DNA of 64,000 nt from positions 204,539-268,538 of the forward strand of contig NZ_MJGI01000023.1 in the NCBI RefSeq assembly GCF_001864835.1, read 5' to 3'. The notes beneath the pieces are model-generated. The model saw only the letters and a list, made by a program, of their open reading frames with translations. It was not told where the DNA came from and made no database searches. The stretch comes from Curtobacterium sp. MCBA15_001 (GTDB taxonomy: Bacteria > Actinomycetota > Actinomycetes > Actinomycetales > Microbacteriaceae). The translations under genes and the position numbers were made by a program. Of this stretch, positions 45,154 through 54,420 are shown one piece after another. The first letter of the stretch is position 1; each line of letters opens with the position of its first letter.

Positions 45154-47247
45154 CTACCTCAGGAAGGCCGCGGCGACCCCGGCGTCGACGGGGACGTGCA
45201 GGCCGGTCGTGTGCGAGAAGTCGGACGTGCAGATGGCGTACACCGCGTTGGCGACGTTCTCGGGCACGACCTCGCGCTTGAGGATCGTGCGCTGCGCGTA
45301 GAACGCCCCGAGGTCCTGCTCGTCGATGCCGTACGTCTTCGCCCGGTTCGCACCCCACCCGCTGGCGAAGATGCCGGAGCCCCGGACGACGCCGTCGGGG
45401 TTGATGCCGTTGACGCGGATGCCGTGCTCGCCGAGCTCGGCCGCCAACAGCCGCACCTGGTGGGCCTGGTCGGCCTTGGTGGCGGAGTAGGCGATGTTGT
45501 TCGGACCGGCGAACACCGAGTTCTTGCTCGAGATGTAGACGATGTCGCCGCCCAGGCCCTGTTCGATGAGGACCTTCGCCGCGGCCTTCGACACGAGGAA
45601 CGAGCCCTTGGCCATGACGTCGTGCTGCAGGTCCCAGTCCTGCTCGGTGGTCTCCAGCAGGCTCTTGGACAGGCTCAGTCCCGCGTTGTTCACGACGAGG
45701 TCGAGGCCGCCGAAGTGCAGCAGGGTCTCCTGGACCGCCCGTTCGATGTCTGCGGCACTCGTCACGTTCGCCGCGACGCCGATGGCCTGGTCCAGCCCGC
45801 CGATCTCCGCGGCGGCATCCTGCGCCTTGGTGAGGTCGAGGTCCGCGATCACCACTGCGGCGCCCTCGGCCGCCAGGCGCTTCGCGATCGCCTTGCCGAT
45901 GCCGGACGCGGCCCCGGTCACGAGGGCGATGCGCGTGCTCAGCTGCTTCGGCGCGGGCATCCGCTGGAGCTTGGCTTCTTCGAGGGCCCAGTACTCGATG
46001 CGGAACTTCTCGGCCTCGTCGATCGGGGCGTAGGTGGAGAGGGCCTCGGCGCCGCGCATGACGTTGATGGCGTTGACGTAGAACTCGCCGGCGACGCGGG
46101 CGGTCTGGGCGTCCTTGCCGTAGGAGAACATGCCGACGCCGGGAACCAGCACGATGAGCGGGTCGGCGCCGCGGATCGCCGGGCTCGTCGCGTCCGCGTC
46201 CGCGTGCCGGTCGTAGTACGCCTGGTAGTCCGCGCGGTACTGCTCGTGGAGTTCGTGCAGGCGGGCTCGTGTGTCGTCGATGCTCGCGGTGGCGGGCAGG
46301 TCGACGAGGAGTGGTTTGACCTTGGTGCGGAGGAAGTGGTCCGGGCAGCTCGTGCCGAGTTCGGCCAGGCGCGGTGCTGCCTCGCTCGCGAGGAAGTCGA
46401 GCACGGCGTCGCTGTCGGTGAAGTGCCCGACGACCGGCTTGTCGTGCCCGGCGATGCCGCGGATCGTCGGGGCGAGGGCGGCGGCGCGGGCGCGTCGTTC
46501 GGTGTCGGGCAGTGCCGCGAAGCCGGGGCGGACGGCGCCGAACGGCTGGTCCTTGCCGTGCTCGGCGATGTACTGCTCGGCGGTGTCGATGATCCACCGG
46601 GAGTTGCCTTGCGCCTCGTCGCTCGTGTCGCCCCACGCGGTGATGCCGTGCCCGCCGAGGACCGCGCCGATCGCCTCGGGGTGGTCGCGCTGGACGGCGG
46701 CGATGTCGAGCCCGAGCTGGAACCCGGGCCGGCGCCACGGGACCCACACCACGCGGTCGCCGAAGACCGTCGTGGTGAGGGCCGGGCCGTCCGCCGCCGT
46801 GGCGATCGCGATGCCGGCGTCCGGGTGCAGGTGGTCCACATGTGCGGCGTCGACCAGGGCGTGCATCGCGGTGTCGATCGACGGGGCGGCACCGCCCTTG
46901 CCGAAGAGGGTGTGGTCGAACGCGGCGACCATCTCGTCCTCGTGCTCGGGCCCGCGGTAGACGCCCTGGAGGGCCCGGACCCGGTCGACCCGCAGCACGG
47001 CGAGGCCCGCCGGGGTCAGCGTGCCGAGGTCACCCCCGGAGCCCTTCACCCAGAGCAGCTCCACCGGTTCGCCGGTCACCGGGTCGGTGTCGGTGCCCTT
47101 CGCCGAGGTGTTCCCTCCGGCGTAGTTCGTGATCCGGGGATCCGAGCCGAGCGCGTTCGAGCGCGCGATGAGCGCGGTGACCGTCTCGTCTGCGGTCGTG
47201 GCTGTCGTTGCGGGGTCCACCCGAGCCTCCAGGTCGTTCATCGTCAT
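45154..47247 (-). CDS. rhaEW: Bifunctional rhamnulose-1-phosphate aldolase / L-lactaldehyde dehydrogenase
   Basis: Two-domain enzyme of 697 residues. The N-terminal class II aldolase domain (to about residue 430) has DPRITNYAGGNTSAKG, ELLWVKGSGGDLGTL, HVDHLHPDAGIAIA with metal His residues and GGHGITAWGDT; it splits rhamnulose 1-phosphate into dihydroxyacetone phosphate and L-lactaldehyde. The C-terminal SDR domain has VTGAASGIGKAIAKRLAAEG, NNAGLS, ISSKNSVFAGPNNIAYSATKADQ with Ser, Tyr, Lys, and oxidises lactaldehyde to lactate in characterised RhaEW proteins. Start ATG 47247 (or ATG 47241) lies 4 bp after rhaI. Fusion channels the reactive aldehyde to the second activity. Confidence 0.94.
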   Translation of the reverse strand: MTMNDLEARVDPATTATTADETVTALIARSNALGSDPRITNYAGGNTSAKGTDTDPVTGEPVELLWVKGSGGDLGTLTPAGLAVLRVDRVRALQGVYRGPEHEDEMVAAFDHTLFGKGGAAPSIDTAMHALVDAAHVDHLHPDAGIAIATAADGPALTTTVFGDRVVWVPWRRPGFQLGLDIAAVQRDHPEAIGAVLGGHGITAWGDTSDEAQGNSRWIIDTAEQYIAEHGKDQPFGAVRPGFAALPDTERRARAAALAPTIRGIAGHDKPVVGHFTDSDAVLDFLASEAAPRLAELGTSCPDHFLRTKVKPLLVDLPATASIDDTRARLHELHEQYRADYQAYYDRHADADATSPAIRGADPLIVLVPGVGMFSYGKDAQTARVAGEFYVNAINVMRGAEALSTYAPIDEAEKFRIEYWALEEAKLQRMPAPKQLSTRIALVTGAASGIGKAIAKRLAAEGAAVVIADLDLTKAQDAAAEIGGLDQAIGVAANVTSAADIERAVQETLLHFGGLDLVVNNAGLSLSKSLLETTEQDWDLQHDVMAKGSFLVSKAAAKVLIEQGLGGDIVYISSKNSVFAGPNNIAYSATKADQAHQVRLLAAELGEHGIRVNGINPDGVVRGSGIFASGWGANRAKTYGIDEQDLGAFYAQRTILKREVVPENVANAVYAICTSDFSHTTGLHVPVDAGVAAAFLR

Positions 47248-47251
47248 CGGT

Positions 47252-48421
47252 CTACGCGCCCCAGCCGGCCTGGACGCCGCCGACGCGGTCCTCGGCGATC
47301 TGCCGCTGGTAGCCGGACTCGCGGTAGGCGCGCATCGGGTCGGCGGGGAGGCCGCGGGACTCGCGCCAGGCGGCGAGGTCTGCCCGGATGTCGGTCTGGT
47401 ACGCGTCCATGAACACCTCGTTCGCACCGAGGACGTCGTGCGCCTCTTGTGCCGCGGTCAGCGCAACACGGTCGAGGAGGAGCGCACGGGCCGTCATCTC
47501 CTGCACGTTGAGCACCGAGCGGATCTGGCCGGGGATCTTGTCCTCGATGTTGTGGCACTGGTCGAGCATGAACGCGACGTCGGGGTTGTCGTAGCCGCCG
47601 CCGCGGATCACCTCGACCAGGATGCGGAACAGCTGGAACGGGTCCGCGGCCCCCACGATGAGGTCGTCGTCGGCGTAGAAGCGCGAGTTGAAGTCGAAGC
47701 TGCCGAGCTTGCCGAGGCGGAGCAGCTGCATCACGATGAACTCGATGTTCGTGCCGGGCGCGTGGTGGCCGGTGTCGAGGCAGACCATCGCCTTGTCGCC
47801 GAGCGCTGCGGTCTGCACGTAGCTCGTGCCCCAGTCCGGGACGTCCGTGTGGTAGAACGACGGCTCGAAGAACTTGTACTCGAGCACCAGGCGCTGGTCC
47901 GGGCCGAGACGGTCGTAGATCGTGGACAGGCTGTCGTGCAGGCGGTCCTGGCGGGAACGCATGTCCTCTTGTCCGGGGTAGTTCGAGCCCTCGGCGAGCC
48001 AGATCTTCAGGTCGCGGCTGCCCGTTGCGTCCATCACGTCGATGCAGCGCAGGTGGTGGTCGATCGCCTTCTGCCGGATCGTCTCGTCGACGTGGGTCAG
48101 GGCGCCGAACTTGTAGTCGTCGTCCTGGAACGTGTTCGAGTTGATCGTGCCGAGGCGGACGCCGTGCTCCTCCGCGTGGCGCTTGAGGTCGGCGAAGTCG
48201 TCGACGAGGTCCCACGGGATGTGCAGCGCCACGGTCGGGGCGAGCCCGGTGTACCGGTGCACCTGGGCGGCGTCCGCGATCTTCTCGTAGGGGTCGCGGG
48301 GGGTGCCGGGCGTTGCGAACACCTTGAAGCGGGTGCCGGAGTTGCCGAACGCCCAGGACGGCAGCTCGATCTGCTGCCGTGCCAGTTGCCCCGTGATGGA
48401 GCCGAAGTCCGTTGATGTCAT
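47252..48421 (-). CDS. rhaI: L-rhamnose isomerase, Gram-positive/actinobacterial type
   Basis: Converts L-rhamnose to L-rhamnulose, 389 residues, xylose-isomerase-like TIM barrel rather than E. coli RhaA. Metal-site and substrate segments: VALHIPWD, GTINSNTFQDDDYKFGALTHVD, LKIWLAEGSNYPGQEDMRSRQDRL, RLVLEYKFFEPSFYHTDVPDWG, MVCLDTGHHAPGTNIEFIV and GSFDFNSRFYADDDLIVGAADPF. ATG 48421 has GAGGAAG 7 bases upstream. First gene of rhaI-rhaEW-rhaB-lldD. The operator TGAATCGTTTCA lies 22 bp upstream of the start codon. Confidence 0.95.
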   Translation of the reverse strand: MTSTDFGSITGQLARQQIELPSWAFGNSGTRFKVFATPGTPRDPYEKIADAAQVHRYTGLAPTVALHIPWDLVDDFADLKRHAEEHGVRLGTINSNTFQDDDYKFGALTHVDETIRQKAIDHHLRCIDVMDATGSRDLKIWLAEGSNYPGQEDMRSRQDRLHDSLSTIYDRLGPDQRLVLEYKFFEPSFYHTDVPDWGTSYVQTAALGDKAMVCLDTGHHAPGTNIEFIVMQLLRLGKLGSFDFNSRFYADDDLIVGAADPFQLFRILVEVIRGGGYDNPDVAFMLDQCHNIEDKIPGQIRSVLNVQEMTARALLLDRVALTAAQEAHDVLGANEVFMDAYQTDIRADLAAWRESRGLPADPMRAYRESGYQRQIAEDRVGGVQAGWGA

Positions 48422-48443
48422 CGTGTCACTTCCTCGTGTCGAT

Positions 48444-48455
48444 TGAATCGTTTCA
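48444..48455. promoter_or_regulatory. Rhamnose-regulon operator upstream of rhaI
   Basis: TGAATCGTTTCA is the exact reverse complement of TGAAACGATTCA at 57113 upstream of the MFS-rhaM unit. Placed 22 bp before the start codon, where a bound LacI-family repressor would block transcription. Related sites precede the rhamnoside importer at 54324 and 54358. Confidence 0.8.
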
Positions 48456-48518
48456 TAGGCTAGCTCGCGGGACCGCGCCGCGCAAGCGGCGGCCGCCCCG
48501 GGCCGGCGGCGGTGGCGC

Positions 48519-48584
48519 ATCGCACCCCGCCTCGGACATCGCACCCCGATTCTGCGGGGTGCAATGTCCGTACCGGGGTGCGAT
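48519..48584. terminator. Nested double palindrome between GH78 and rhaI
   Basis: Inner hairpin: GGACATCGCACCCCG (48534-48548) pairs with CGGGGTGCAATGTCC (48555-48569), one mismatch, 6-base loop. Outer arms ATCGCACCCCG (48519-48529) and CGGGGTGCGAT (48574-48584) are perfectly complementary. Lying between the GH78 stop (48634) and the rhaI promoter, it probably terminates the importer-GH78 transcript. Confidence 0.75.
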
Positions 48585-48633
48585 CCGTGCCGGCGCCGCG
48601 GGCCAGGCCGGTCGGCCGGTCGGCCGGGCCGCG

Positions 48634-50958
48634 CTACCCCGCGGGCACCGCGGCCGGCGCACGCAGCTCGTGCGTCCCGCCGCCGACCCGCTGCTCCGGC
48701 AGACCCGGCAAGCGCACCACCGCGGTCACCCCGTCCGGCACGGTCGCGCGCACGAGCAGCTCGCCGTCGACGAGTTCCCACCGCAGGGCGACGTGCCCGT
48801 GCACCGTGTCGAGCGAGGTCGCCGCCCACGTCAGACCCCCGCCCGGCTGCGGCGCGATCAGCACGGACTCGTACCCGGGCGTCAGCGGCGCGAGGCCACC
48901 CACCACCCGGTGCATCCAGTCCGCCACGGCGCCGAGCGCGTAGTGGTTGAACGAGGTCATCTGCCCCGGGTTGATCGAGCCGTCCGGCAGCAGCGAGTCC
49001 CACCGCTCCCACACCGTCGTCGCCCCCATCGTCACCGGGTAGAGCCACGACGGGCACTCCGTCTGCAGCAGCAGCTGGTACGCGTCGTCCAGGTGGCCGG
49101 TCTGCGTCAACGCGTCCGTGATGAACGGCGTCCCCGCGAACCCGGTCGAGATCCGGTGTCCGGAGGCCTCGACCAGCTCGGCGAGCCGGTCGCCGGCCGC
49201 CGCCTCGTCATCCGGCGACAGGATCCCGAACACGATCGCGAGCGCGTACACCGTGGTGCAGTCGGAGCGGATCCGACCGTCGGTCACGTAGTGCTGCCGG
49301 AACGCGGCCTGGAGGCCCGTGGCCAGCTCCTCCGCTTCTGTCGCCTCCGCCTCGTGGCCCGTCACCCGCGCGGCCTGCGCGACGAGCGTCGCCGACCGGA
49401 ACGCACACGCCGTCGCGACGACCCCCGGGTCGGCCTTGGCCGCGGCGGCGTCCTCCGGCGGCGCGTCCGGGTCGAGCCAGTCGCCGAACTGGAAGACCGT
49501 GTCCCACAGACCCTGGGGCGACAGGTGGTCCCGGATCCGTCGGAGGTGCGCCATCATCGATTCGAGCTGGTCCTCGAGCACGGCGCTGTCGCCGTAGGCC
49601 TGGTAGAGCGTCCACGGCACCCAGACCCCGGCGTCCGACCAGATCGCGGTGGCGTCCGGGTCCTTGAAGTCCTCGGCGGGGGAGTACTTCAGCACGTCCG
49701 GCACCACGAACGGGATGATCCCGTCGGCGTGCTGCTGCTCGAGCCAGACGTCGCGCAGCCAGTCGCCGAGGAACGCCCTGGTGTCGAACAGGTACGACGC
49801 CGTCGGGGCGAACGCGGCGATGTCGCCCGTCCACCCGAGCCGCTCGTCGCGCTGCGGGCAGTCCGTCGGGACGCTGAGGAAGTTGCCCTGCATGCCCCGG
49901 ACCACGTTGTCGTGGAAGGTGTTCAGCAGGTCGTGGCTCGACGCGAACGTGCCGGTGCGGGTCAGGTCACTCCCCACCTGCACGGCGACCACGGCGGCGC
50001 GGAGCTCGTCGAGCGTGCCGGGCCACCCGTCGACCGAGGCGTAGCGGAACCCGTGGAAGGTGAACCGCGGCTCGAAGGTGTCCGGTGACGGACCGCCGCT
50101 CAGCGTGCAGTGGTCCGTCGCCTTCGCGGTGCGGAGCGGACGGGTGCCGAGCTCGTCGTGCTCGAGCACCTCGGCGTGCCGCAGCGTCAGCACGGTGCCG
50201 GCCGCACCGGACGCGGTGAGACGGATCCACCCGACCAGGTTCACGCCGAAGTCGATCAGCGGGACGCCCGACGGACTGGTCCACACCTCGACGGGGGCGA
50301 TCTCGGCGAGCGGGCGCACCGGCGGGACCGTGTCGGCGACGAGCTGTCGGGACCCGATGTCGACGGTGTGCACCCCGACGGTCCGGCCCTCGTGCCCGTC
50401 GACGCTCGGCACGGTCACCTCGCCCGGCTGCAGGAACGAGCCGTCGCGGAGCCGTGCGTCGATGTCCTGTCCGTCGTAGAGCTCATCGGTGGTGATCGCG
50501 CTCGACAGGGCCTGCCAGTCGGTGTCGGTGCCGACGGTCTGCACGTGGCCGTCCTCGAACGTGACGCGGAACGTGACGCGGAGCTCGGCGAACCCGGCGC
50601 GCTCGTCGGTGTACCAGCTGCGACCACCGCCCCACGCCAGACGGCCGGCGGCCCAGCCGTTCCCGATGACGAGCGCGAGGACGGTCTCCGTGCCCGGCGC
50701 GACCGCGCTCAGGTGTGCCAGGACGTCGTGCGACGCGACGCGGATGCGCCACTCGTAGCTCGTCCACCCCGGTTCGAGCAGGTGGTCGGAGACCCGGCTG
50801 CCGCCGAGCCACGCCTCGACCACGCCGAGGGCGCTGACGTCGAGGGTCGCGCTGCGGATCGCGCCGTGCCCCGCGTCGATGGTGACTGCGCGACGCAGGA
50901 TCGGTGCGCTGCCGAGGTCCGAGTCCGCGGCGATGAACGATGCGGTCCAGCTGGTCAT
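48634..50958 (-). CDS. GH78 alpha-L-rhamnosidase, intracellular
   Basis: Inverting glycosidase of 774 residues that frees L-rhamnose from rhamnosides. Domain order is typical: N-terminal beta-sandwich domains (YEWRIRVASHDVLAHL, LALVIGNGWAAGRLAWGG, TDELYDGQDIDAR), a concanavalin-like domain (IDFGVNLVGWIRLTASG, LRHAEVLEHDELGTRPLRTAKATDHC, FEPRFTFHGFRYASV), then the (alpha/alpha)6 catalytic barrel with SVPTDCPQRDERLGWTGDIAAFAPTASYLFD carrying the acidic residues, and GATTVWERWDSLLPDGS with the catalytic-region Glu. No signal peptide, so the substrate must be imported by the adjacent ABC system. ATG 50958 follows GGAAGGA. Confidence 0.93.
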   Translation of the reverse strand: MTSWTASFIAADSDLGSAPILRRAVTIDAGHGAIRSATLDVSALGVVEAWLGGSRVSDHLLEPGWTSYEWRIRVASHDVLAHLSAVAPGTETVLALVIGNGWAAGRLAWGGGRSWYTDERAGFAELRVTFRVTFEDGHVQTVGTDTDWQALSSAITTDELYDGQDIDARLRDGSFLQPGEVTVPSVDGHEGRTVGVHTVDIGSRQLVADTVPPVRPLAEIAPVEVWTSPSGVPLIDFGVNLVGWIRLTASGAAGTVLTLRHAEVLEHDELGTRPLRTAKATDHCTLSGGPSPDTFEPRFTFHGFRYASVDGWPGTLDELRAAVVAVQVGSDLTRTGTFASSHDLLNTFHDNVVRGMQGNFLSVPTDCPQRDERLGWTGDIAAFAPTASYLFDTRAFLGDWLRDVWLEQQHADGIIPFVVPDVLKYSPAEDFKDPDATAIWSDAGVWVPWTLYQAYGDSAVLEDQLESMMAHLRRIRDHLSPQGLWDTVFQFGDWLDPDAPPEDAAAAKADPGVVATACAFRSATLVAQAARVTGHEAEATEAEELATGLQAAFRQHYVTDGRIRSDCTTVYALAIVFGILSPDDEAAAGDRLAELVEASGHRISTGFAGTPFITDALTQTGHLDDAYQLLLQTECPSWLYPVTMGATTVWERWDSLLPDGSINPGQMTSFNHYALGAVADWMHRVVGGLAPLTPGYESVLIAPQPGGGLTWAATSLDTVHGHVALRWELVDGELLVRATVPDGVTAVVRLPGLPEQRVGGGTHELRAPAAVPAG

Positions 50959-51069
50959 GGTGTCCTTCCGGCGGCCGTCGTCGATGACGGTCGCGTCGAT
51001 GGTCGTGTGGTCCACCGGCGGTGGGCCGACCTGCGCGGGGCGGGTCGGGCCTCCTGGCCGGGTCGGGCG

Positions 51070-51978
51070 TCAGCCCTTGACTGCGCCGCTGGTCATGCCG
51101 GCGACGATCTGACGGTTGAAGAAGACGTACAGGATGAGCGGGGGGATCGTGATGAGCAGCACGTCCGTGAACAGCAGGTTGAGCTGGCTGACGGACTGGC
51201 TCTGGAACGCGTAGAGCGTCTGCTGCACGGTGGCGTTCTCGGACCCCGGCAGGAAGTAGAGCGGGTTCGCGAAGTCGTTGAACACCGCGACCGACTGGAC
51301 GAGCACCACCGTGATGATGACCGGCTTGAGCAGCGGCAGGACGACCCCGAAGAACAGGCGGATCGGGCCGGCGCCGTCGAGGACCGCTGCCTCGTCGAGC
51401 TCCTTCGGGATGGTGGCGACGAACGCGCGGAACAGCAGGATGCAGAACGAGAGCCCGAAGGTCGCCTCGATCAGGATCATGCCGCCCATCGTCTTGAACA
51501 GGTTCAGGCCCTGCAGCACCCAGATCGTGGGGACGATCGCGGGCGGGACGATCAGGCCGGCGAGGACGAAGAAGTTGATGACCCCGTTCCACCGCCCCGG
51601 ACGCCGTTGCAGCACGTAGCCGACCATCGCCGAGAAGACGACCATGATGACGACGCTGCCGACGGTGAGCACGGCGCTGTTGAGGAACGCCCGGACGATG
51701 CCGGACTCGCCGGTCTGGAACACCGCCTGCAGGTTCTGCCACAGCTGCCACTGGGTCGGCAGGGTGAATCCGAGCTGGTTCGCCTCGGCCGGGGACTTCG
51801 CCGCCTGCAGCAGCACGAAGACGAAGGGCACGAGGAACACCACGAAGCTGACGACGATCGCGATGATGCCGATCACCCACTTGCGGACGATGTCGGGACG
51901 GCGGCGCCTGGGGGTGGTGGGCCGGTCGGTGCGCTTGCGCGCGGTGCGCGTGTCGTTCGGGGTGTCGACGGCGGTCAC
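51070..51978 (-). CDS. Rhamnoside ABC importer, MalG-type permease
   Basis: CUT1 membrane subunit of 302 residues starting at GTG 51978. A basic cytoplasmic N-terminus (RKRTDRPTTPRRRRPDIVRK) precedes six helices. EAA loop: KELDEAAVLDGAGPIRLFFGVVLPLLKPVI; C-terminus IVAGMTSGAVKG, the classic ending of MalG-like permeases. The GTG overlaps the stop of the MalF-like gene. No ATPase gene lies in the operon, so a shared MsiK-type ATPase is likely (inference). Confidence 0.92.
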   Translation of the reverse strand: MTAVDTPNDTRTARKRTDRPTTPRRRRPDIVRKWVIGIIAIVVSFVVFLVPFVFVLLQAAKSPAEANQLGFTLPTQWQLWQNLQAVFQTGESGIVRAFLNSAVLTVGSVVIMVVFSAMVGYVLQRRPGRWNGVINFFVLAGLIVPPAIVPTIWVLQGLNLFKTMGGMILIEATFGLSFCILLFRAFVATIPKELDEAAVLDGAGPIRLFFGVVLPLLKPVIITVVLVQSVAVFNDFANPLYFLPGSENATVQQTLYAFQSQSVSQLNLLFTDVLLITIPPLILYVFFNRQIVAGMTSGAVKG

Positions 51979-52913
51979 AGTTCCGGCTCCTTCCGGTTGA
52001 GCAGCCATGACACCGGGACCATGATCGCCGTGACGACCACGAACAGGACCACGTTGCCGGCGGTCGACAGGCCGTAGAAGCCCGCCTGGTACTGCTTGTA
52101 GATGACGCTCGCGATCACGTCGCTGGTGAACCCGGGGCCGCCGCCGGTCATCGCCCAGATCAGGTCGAACGACCGCAGGCCGCCGATGAGCGAGAGGATG
52201 ATGACCGTCCCCATCGCCGGGCGCGAGAGCGGCAGCGTGATGTTCTTGAAGATCGTCCACGCGCTCGCGCCGTCGACCCGTGCCGCTTCGAAGTACTCCT
52301 GCGGGATGGCGACGATGCCGGCGATGAAGATGAGCGTCGCGATGCCGACGCCCTTCCAGACGTCCACCGCGGCGACGCTCCAGAGTGCGAGCGCCGGGTC
52401 GGTCAGCCACCCGGGGGTAGGCAGGCCGACCGAACCGAGCAGGCCGTTCACGATCCCGTGGAAGGGGTCGAGCAGGGCCTTGAAGGTGATGCCGATGCCG
52501 ATCGTGGACACGAGCACCGGGAAGAACACGACCGCCCGGAGGTAGCCGCGGCCGAGCACGGGGCTCGTGAGGAGCAGGGCTAGGGCGAGTCCGAGGACCA
52601 CCTTCGCCGCGCTCGTCACGAAGCCGTACTCGAACGTGTGCACGAACCCGGAGACGAGCTGCGGGTCCTGGAAGAACCGGACGAAGTTGCCGACGCCGAT
52701 GAAGGTCTGGTCGAACAACGTCCAGCGGGTGAGCGAGAACCAGAAGCCGGCGAAGGTCGGGACCGCGAAGAACACGACGTACAGCGCGATCGCCGGGATG
52801 AAGAACCATGCGGGGTAGAAGGAGCGCATCCGCTTCCGGGCCGGCCCACCACCGGGGCGGGCCTGTCGCGGCGGGACCACTGCCGTCGTGAGCGTCGCGG
52901 TCACCGCCGTCAC
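51975..52913 (-). CDS. Rhamnoside ABC importer, MalF-type permease
   Basis: CUT1 membrane subunit of 312 residues. After a Pro/Arg-rich start, the first helix reads AWFFIPAIALYVVFFAVPTFAGFWFSLTRW. EAA loop QEYFEAARVDGASAWTIFKNITLPLSRPAMG and the late SFDLIWAMTGGGPGFTSDVIASVIY segment are family hallmarks. It starts at GTG 52913, overlapping the binding-protein stop by 4 bp, and is coupled in the same way to the MalG-type gene. Confidence 0.92.
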   Translation of the reverse strand: MTAVTATLTTAVVPPRQARPGGGPARKRMRSFYPAWFFIPAIALYVVFFAVPTFAGFWFSLTRWTLFDQTFIGVGNFVRFFQDPQLVSGFVHTFEYGFVTSAAKVVLGLALALLLTSPVLGRGYLRAVVFFPVLVSTIGIGITFKALLDPFHGIVNGLLGSVGLPTPGWLTDPALALWSVAAVDVWKGVGIATLIFIAGIVAIPQEYFEAARVDGASAWTIFKNITLPLSRPAMGTVIILSLIGGLRSFDLIWAMTGGGPGFTSDVIASVIYKQYQAGFYGLSTAGNVVLFVVVTAIMVPVSWLLNRKEPEL

Positions 52914-54235
52914 CAGCCCTTGATGCCGAGCTGCTGGGCCTGCTGCACGACGTCCTGGTCGTACTGCTTGGCACCGACTGCTGCGGTGGAGATCCCGGAG
53001 CCGACCTGCACGCAGATCTTCTCGAGGTTCGGCCCCTTGATCGGCGACAGGAACTCGAGCGCCGGCTTCGCCTTGCCGTCGTCGATGTACTGCTTGACGT
53101 CACCGAGCATCGGCGGGACCGATTCGGGGAGCTTGCACGTCGAGATCACGTAGGGCCCGCCCGGGGTCCCGGTGTCGTTCTGCACCTTGCAGCCGTCCGA
53201 CGAGTTGGCGAAGGCGATGAACTTCTTCGCCGCCGCGAGCTCGTCGCCCGTGGTCGTCTTCGGGATGTACAGCCCGTTGGGTTCCCAGATCGTCAGGTTC
53301 GTGTCGCTCGCGTCGGCTGCCGGCAGGGCGAAGGCGCCGATGTCGTCGACCGCGTCGGGGCTGTCCTGCTGCAGGGTCGAGATGGCGTTGGTGAGCATCG
53401 GGTACTGCGCTCCGGTGCCGTCCGCGAGCATCTTCAACCCGTTCGCCTGCGTGGCCGAGGCGTAGTCCTGGTTCAGCAGGCCCTTGCCCTCGACGTCCGC
53501 CAGGTGCTGGAAGCCCGCCAGCGCCGGCTGCTTGGCGTAGGACTCCTTGTTCGCCGTGTACTTCGTCGCCCAGTCCGCCTGCTGCGCTGTGATGTTGGCG
53601 AAGTCCCCGAGGATGAAGAGCTGGCTGGTCCAGGTGTCGCCGTACGTCTGGATGATCGGCGCGATGCCGCCCGCGGCCTTGATCTTCTCGCTGTTGCTGA
53701 TGAACTCGTCCCAGGTCGTGGGGACGCTGAGCCCGAGCTTCGCGTAGACCTTCTTGTTGTACATCACCCCGCCGCCGAAGCTGGTGCCGATCGGAGCGCC
53801 GTACATGCCCTTGTCGGTGCTGACGACCTGCTTGAACTGCTTGTCGACGTCCTTCGCCCAGCTCTGGTCGGAGAGGTCGACGAGTGTGTTGTCCGGGTTG
53901 AGCGCCTGGAAGAGCGAGCCGGAGTTGTAGTTGAAGACGTCGTCCATCTCGCCCGTCGACAGCTGCGTCTTGACCAGGTTGTCGCCGTCGGTGCCCTGCG
54001 GCTTCGTGTCGACCTTGACCGTGACGTCGGGGTTCGCCTGCTCGAACGCTGCGACGAGTGCCTTCGTGGTGGCTGCCGTGGCGGTCGAGTTGTCGACCAG
54101 GTAGCTGATCTGGACCTTGCCGCCGTTGCTGCCGGTGTCGGCCGAGCCGCCCGACGAACACGCGGCGAGGCCGCCGATGAGGACCGTGGCGCCGCCGATG
54201 GCGAGCAGCCGGGTGGTCAGGGAACGAGCTGACAT
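52910..54235 (-). CDS. Rhamnoside ABC importer, solute-binding lipoprotein
   Basis: Family 1 extracellular binding protein of 441 residues. Signal peptide MSARSLTTRLLAIGGATVLIGGLAAC with lipobox GLAAC. The mature protein: VQISYLVDNSTATAATTKALVAAFEQANPDVTVKV, MYGAPIGTSFGGGVMYNKKVYAKLGLSVPTTWDEFI, and WEPNGLYIPKTTTGDELAAAKKFIAFA. ATG 54235 with GAGGAGG upstream was chosen over an earlier ATG. First gene of the importer-GH78 operon. Its 402-bp upstream region holds two rha-type operators, a strong hairpin and a 19-bp tandem repeat. Rhamnosides as substrate are inferred from GH78 and operators. Confidence 0.92.
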   Translation of the reverse strand: MSARSLTTRLLAIGGATVLIGGLAACSSGGSADTGSNGGKVQISYLVDNSTATAATTKALVAAFEQANPDVTVKVDTKPQGTDGDNLVKTQLSTGEMDDVFNYNSGSLFQALNPDNTLVDLSDQSWAKDVDKQFKQVVSTDKGMYGAPIGTSFGGGVMYNKKVYAKLGLSVPTTWDEFISNSEKIKAAGGIAPIIQTYGDTWTSQLFILGDFANITAQQADWATKYTANKESYAKQPALAGFQHLADVEGKGLLNQDYASATQANGLKMLADGTGAQYPMLTNAISTLQQDSPDAVDDIGAFALPAADASDTNLTIWEPNGLYIPKTTTGDELAAAKKFIAFANSSDGCKVQNDTGTPGGPYVISTCKLPESVPPMLGDVKQYIDDGKAKPALEFLSPIKGPNLEKICVQVGSGISTAAVGAKQYDQDVVQQAQQLGIKGW

Positions 54236-54323
54236 CCTTACCTCCTCGTAAGGCCCGGACCTGGGGGAGCCCGGGTGGAACGGAGCCGGTCGCCGCATCG
54301 TCGCGGGGACCGGTCGTGCTGTT

Positions 54324-54369
54324 TAGAACGTTTCAATCGGAATGGAACCACGAGGATTGAAGCGTGTCA
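54324..54369. promoter_or_regulatory. Two rhamnose-type operators upstream of the importer operon
   Basis: TAGAACGTTTCA (54324-54335) and TGAAGCGTGTCA (54358-54369) share the TGAANCGNNTCA layout with the perfect sites at 48444 and 57113 but are less symmetrical. They are 89-134 bp upstream of the binding-protein start and 34 bp apart (centre to centre). Confidence 0.65.
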
Positions 54370-54420
54370 ATCGTTCGTCCGGATCTGTCGGGAGGCCACC
54401 GGCCCGGCCTGCTGTCCTGT

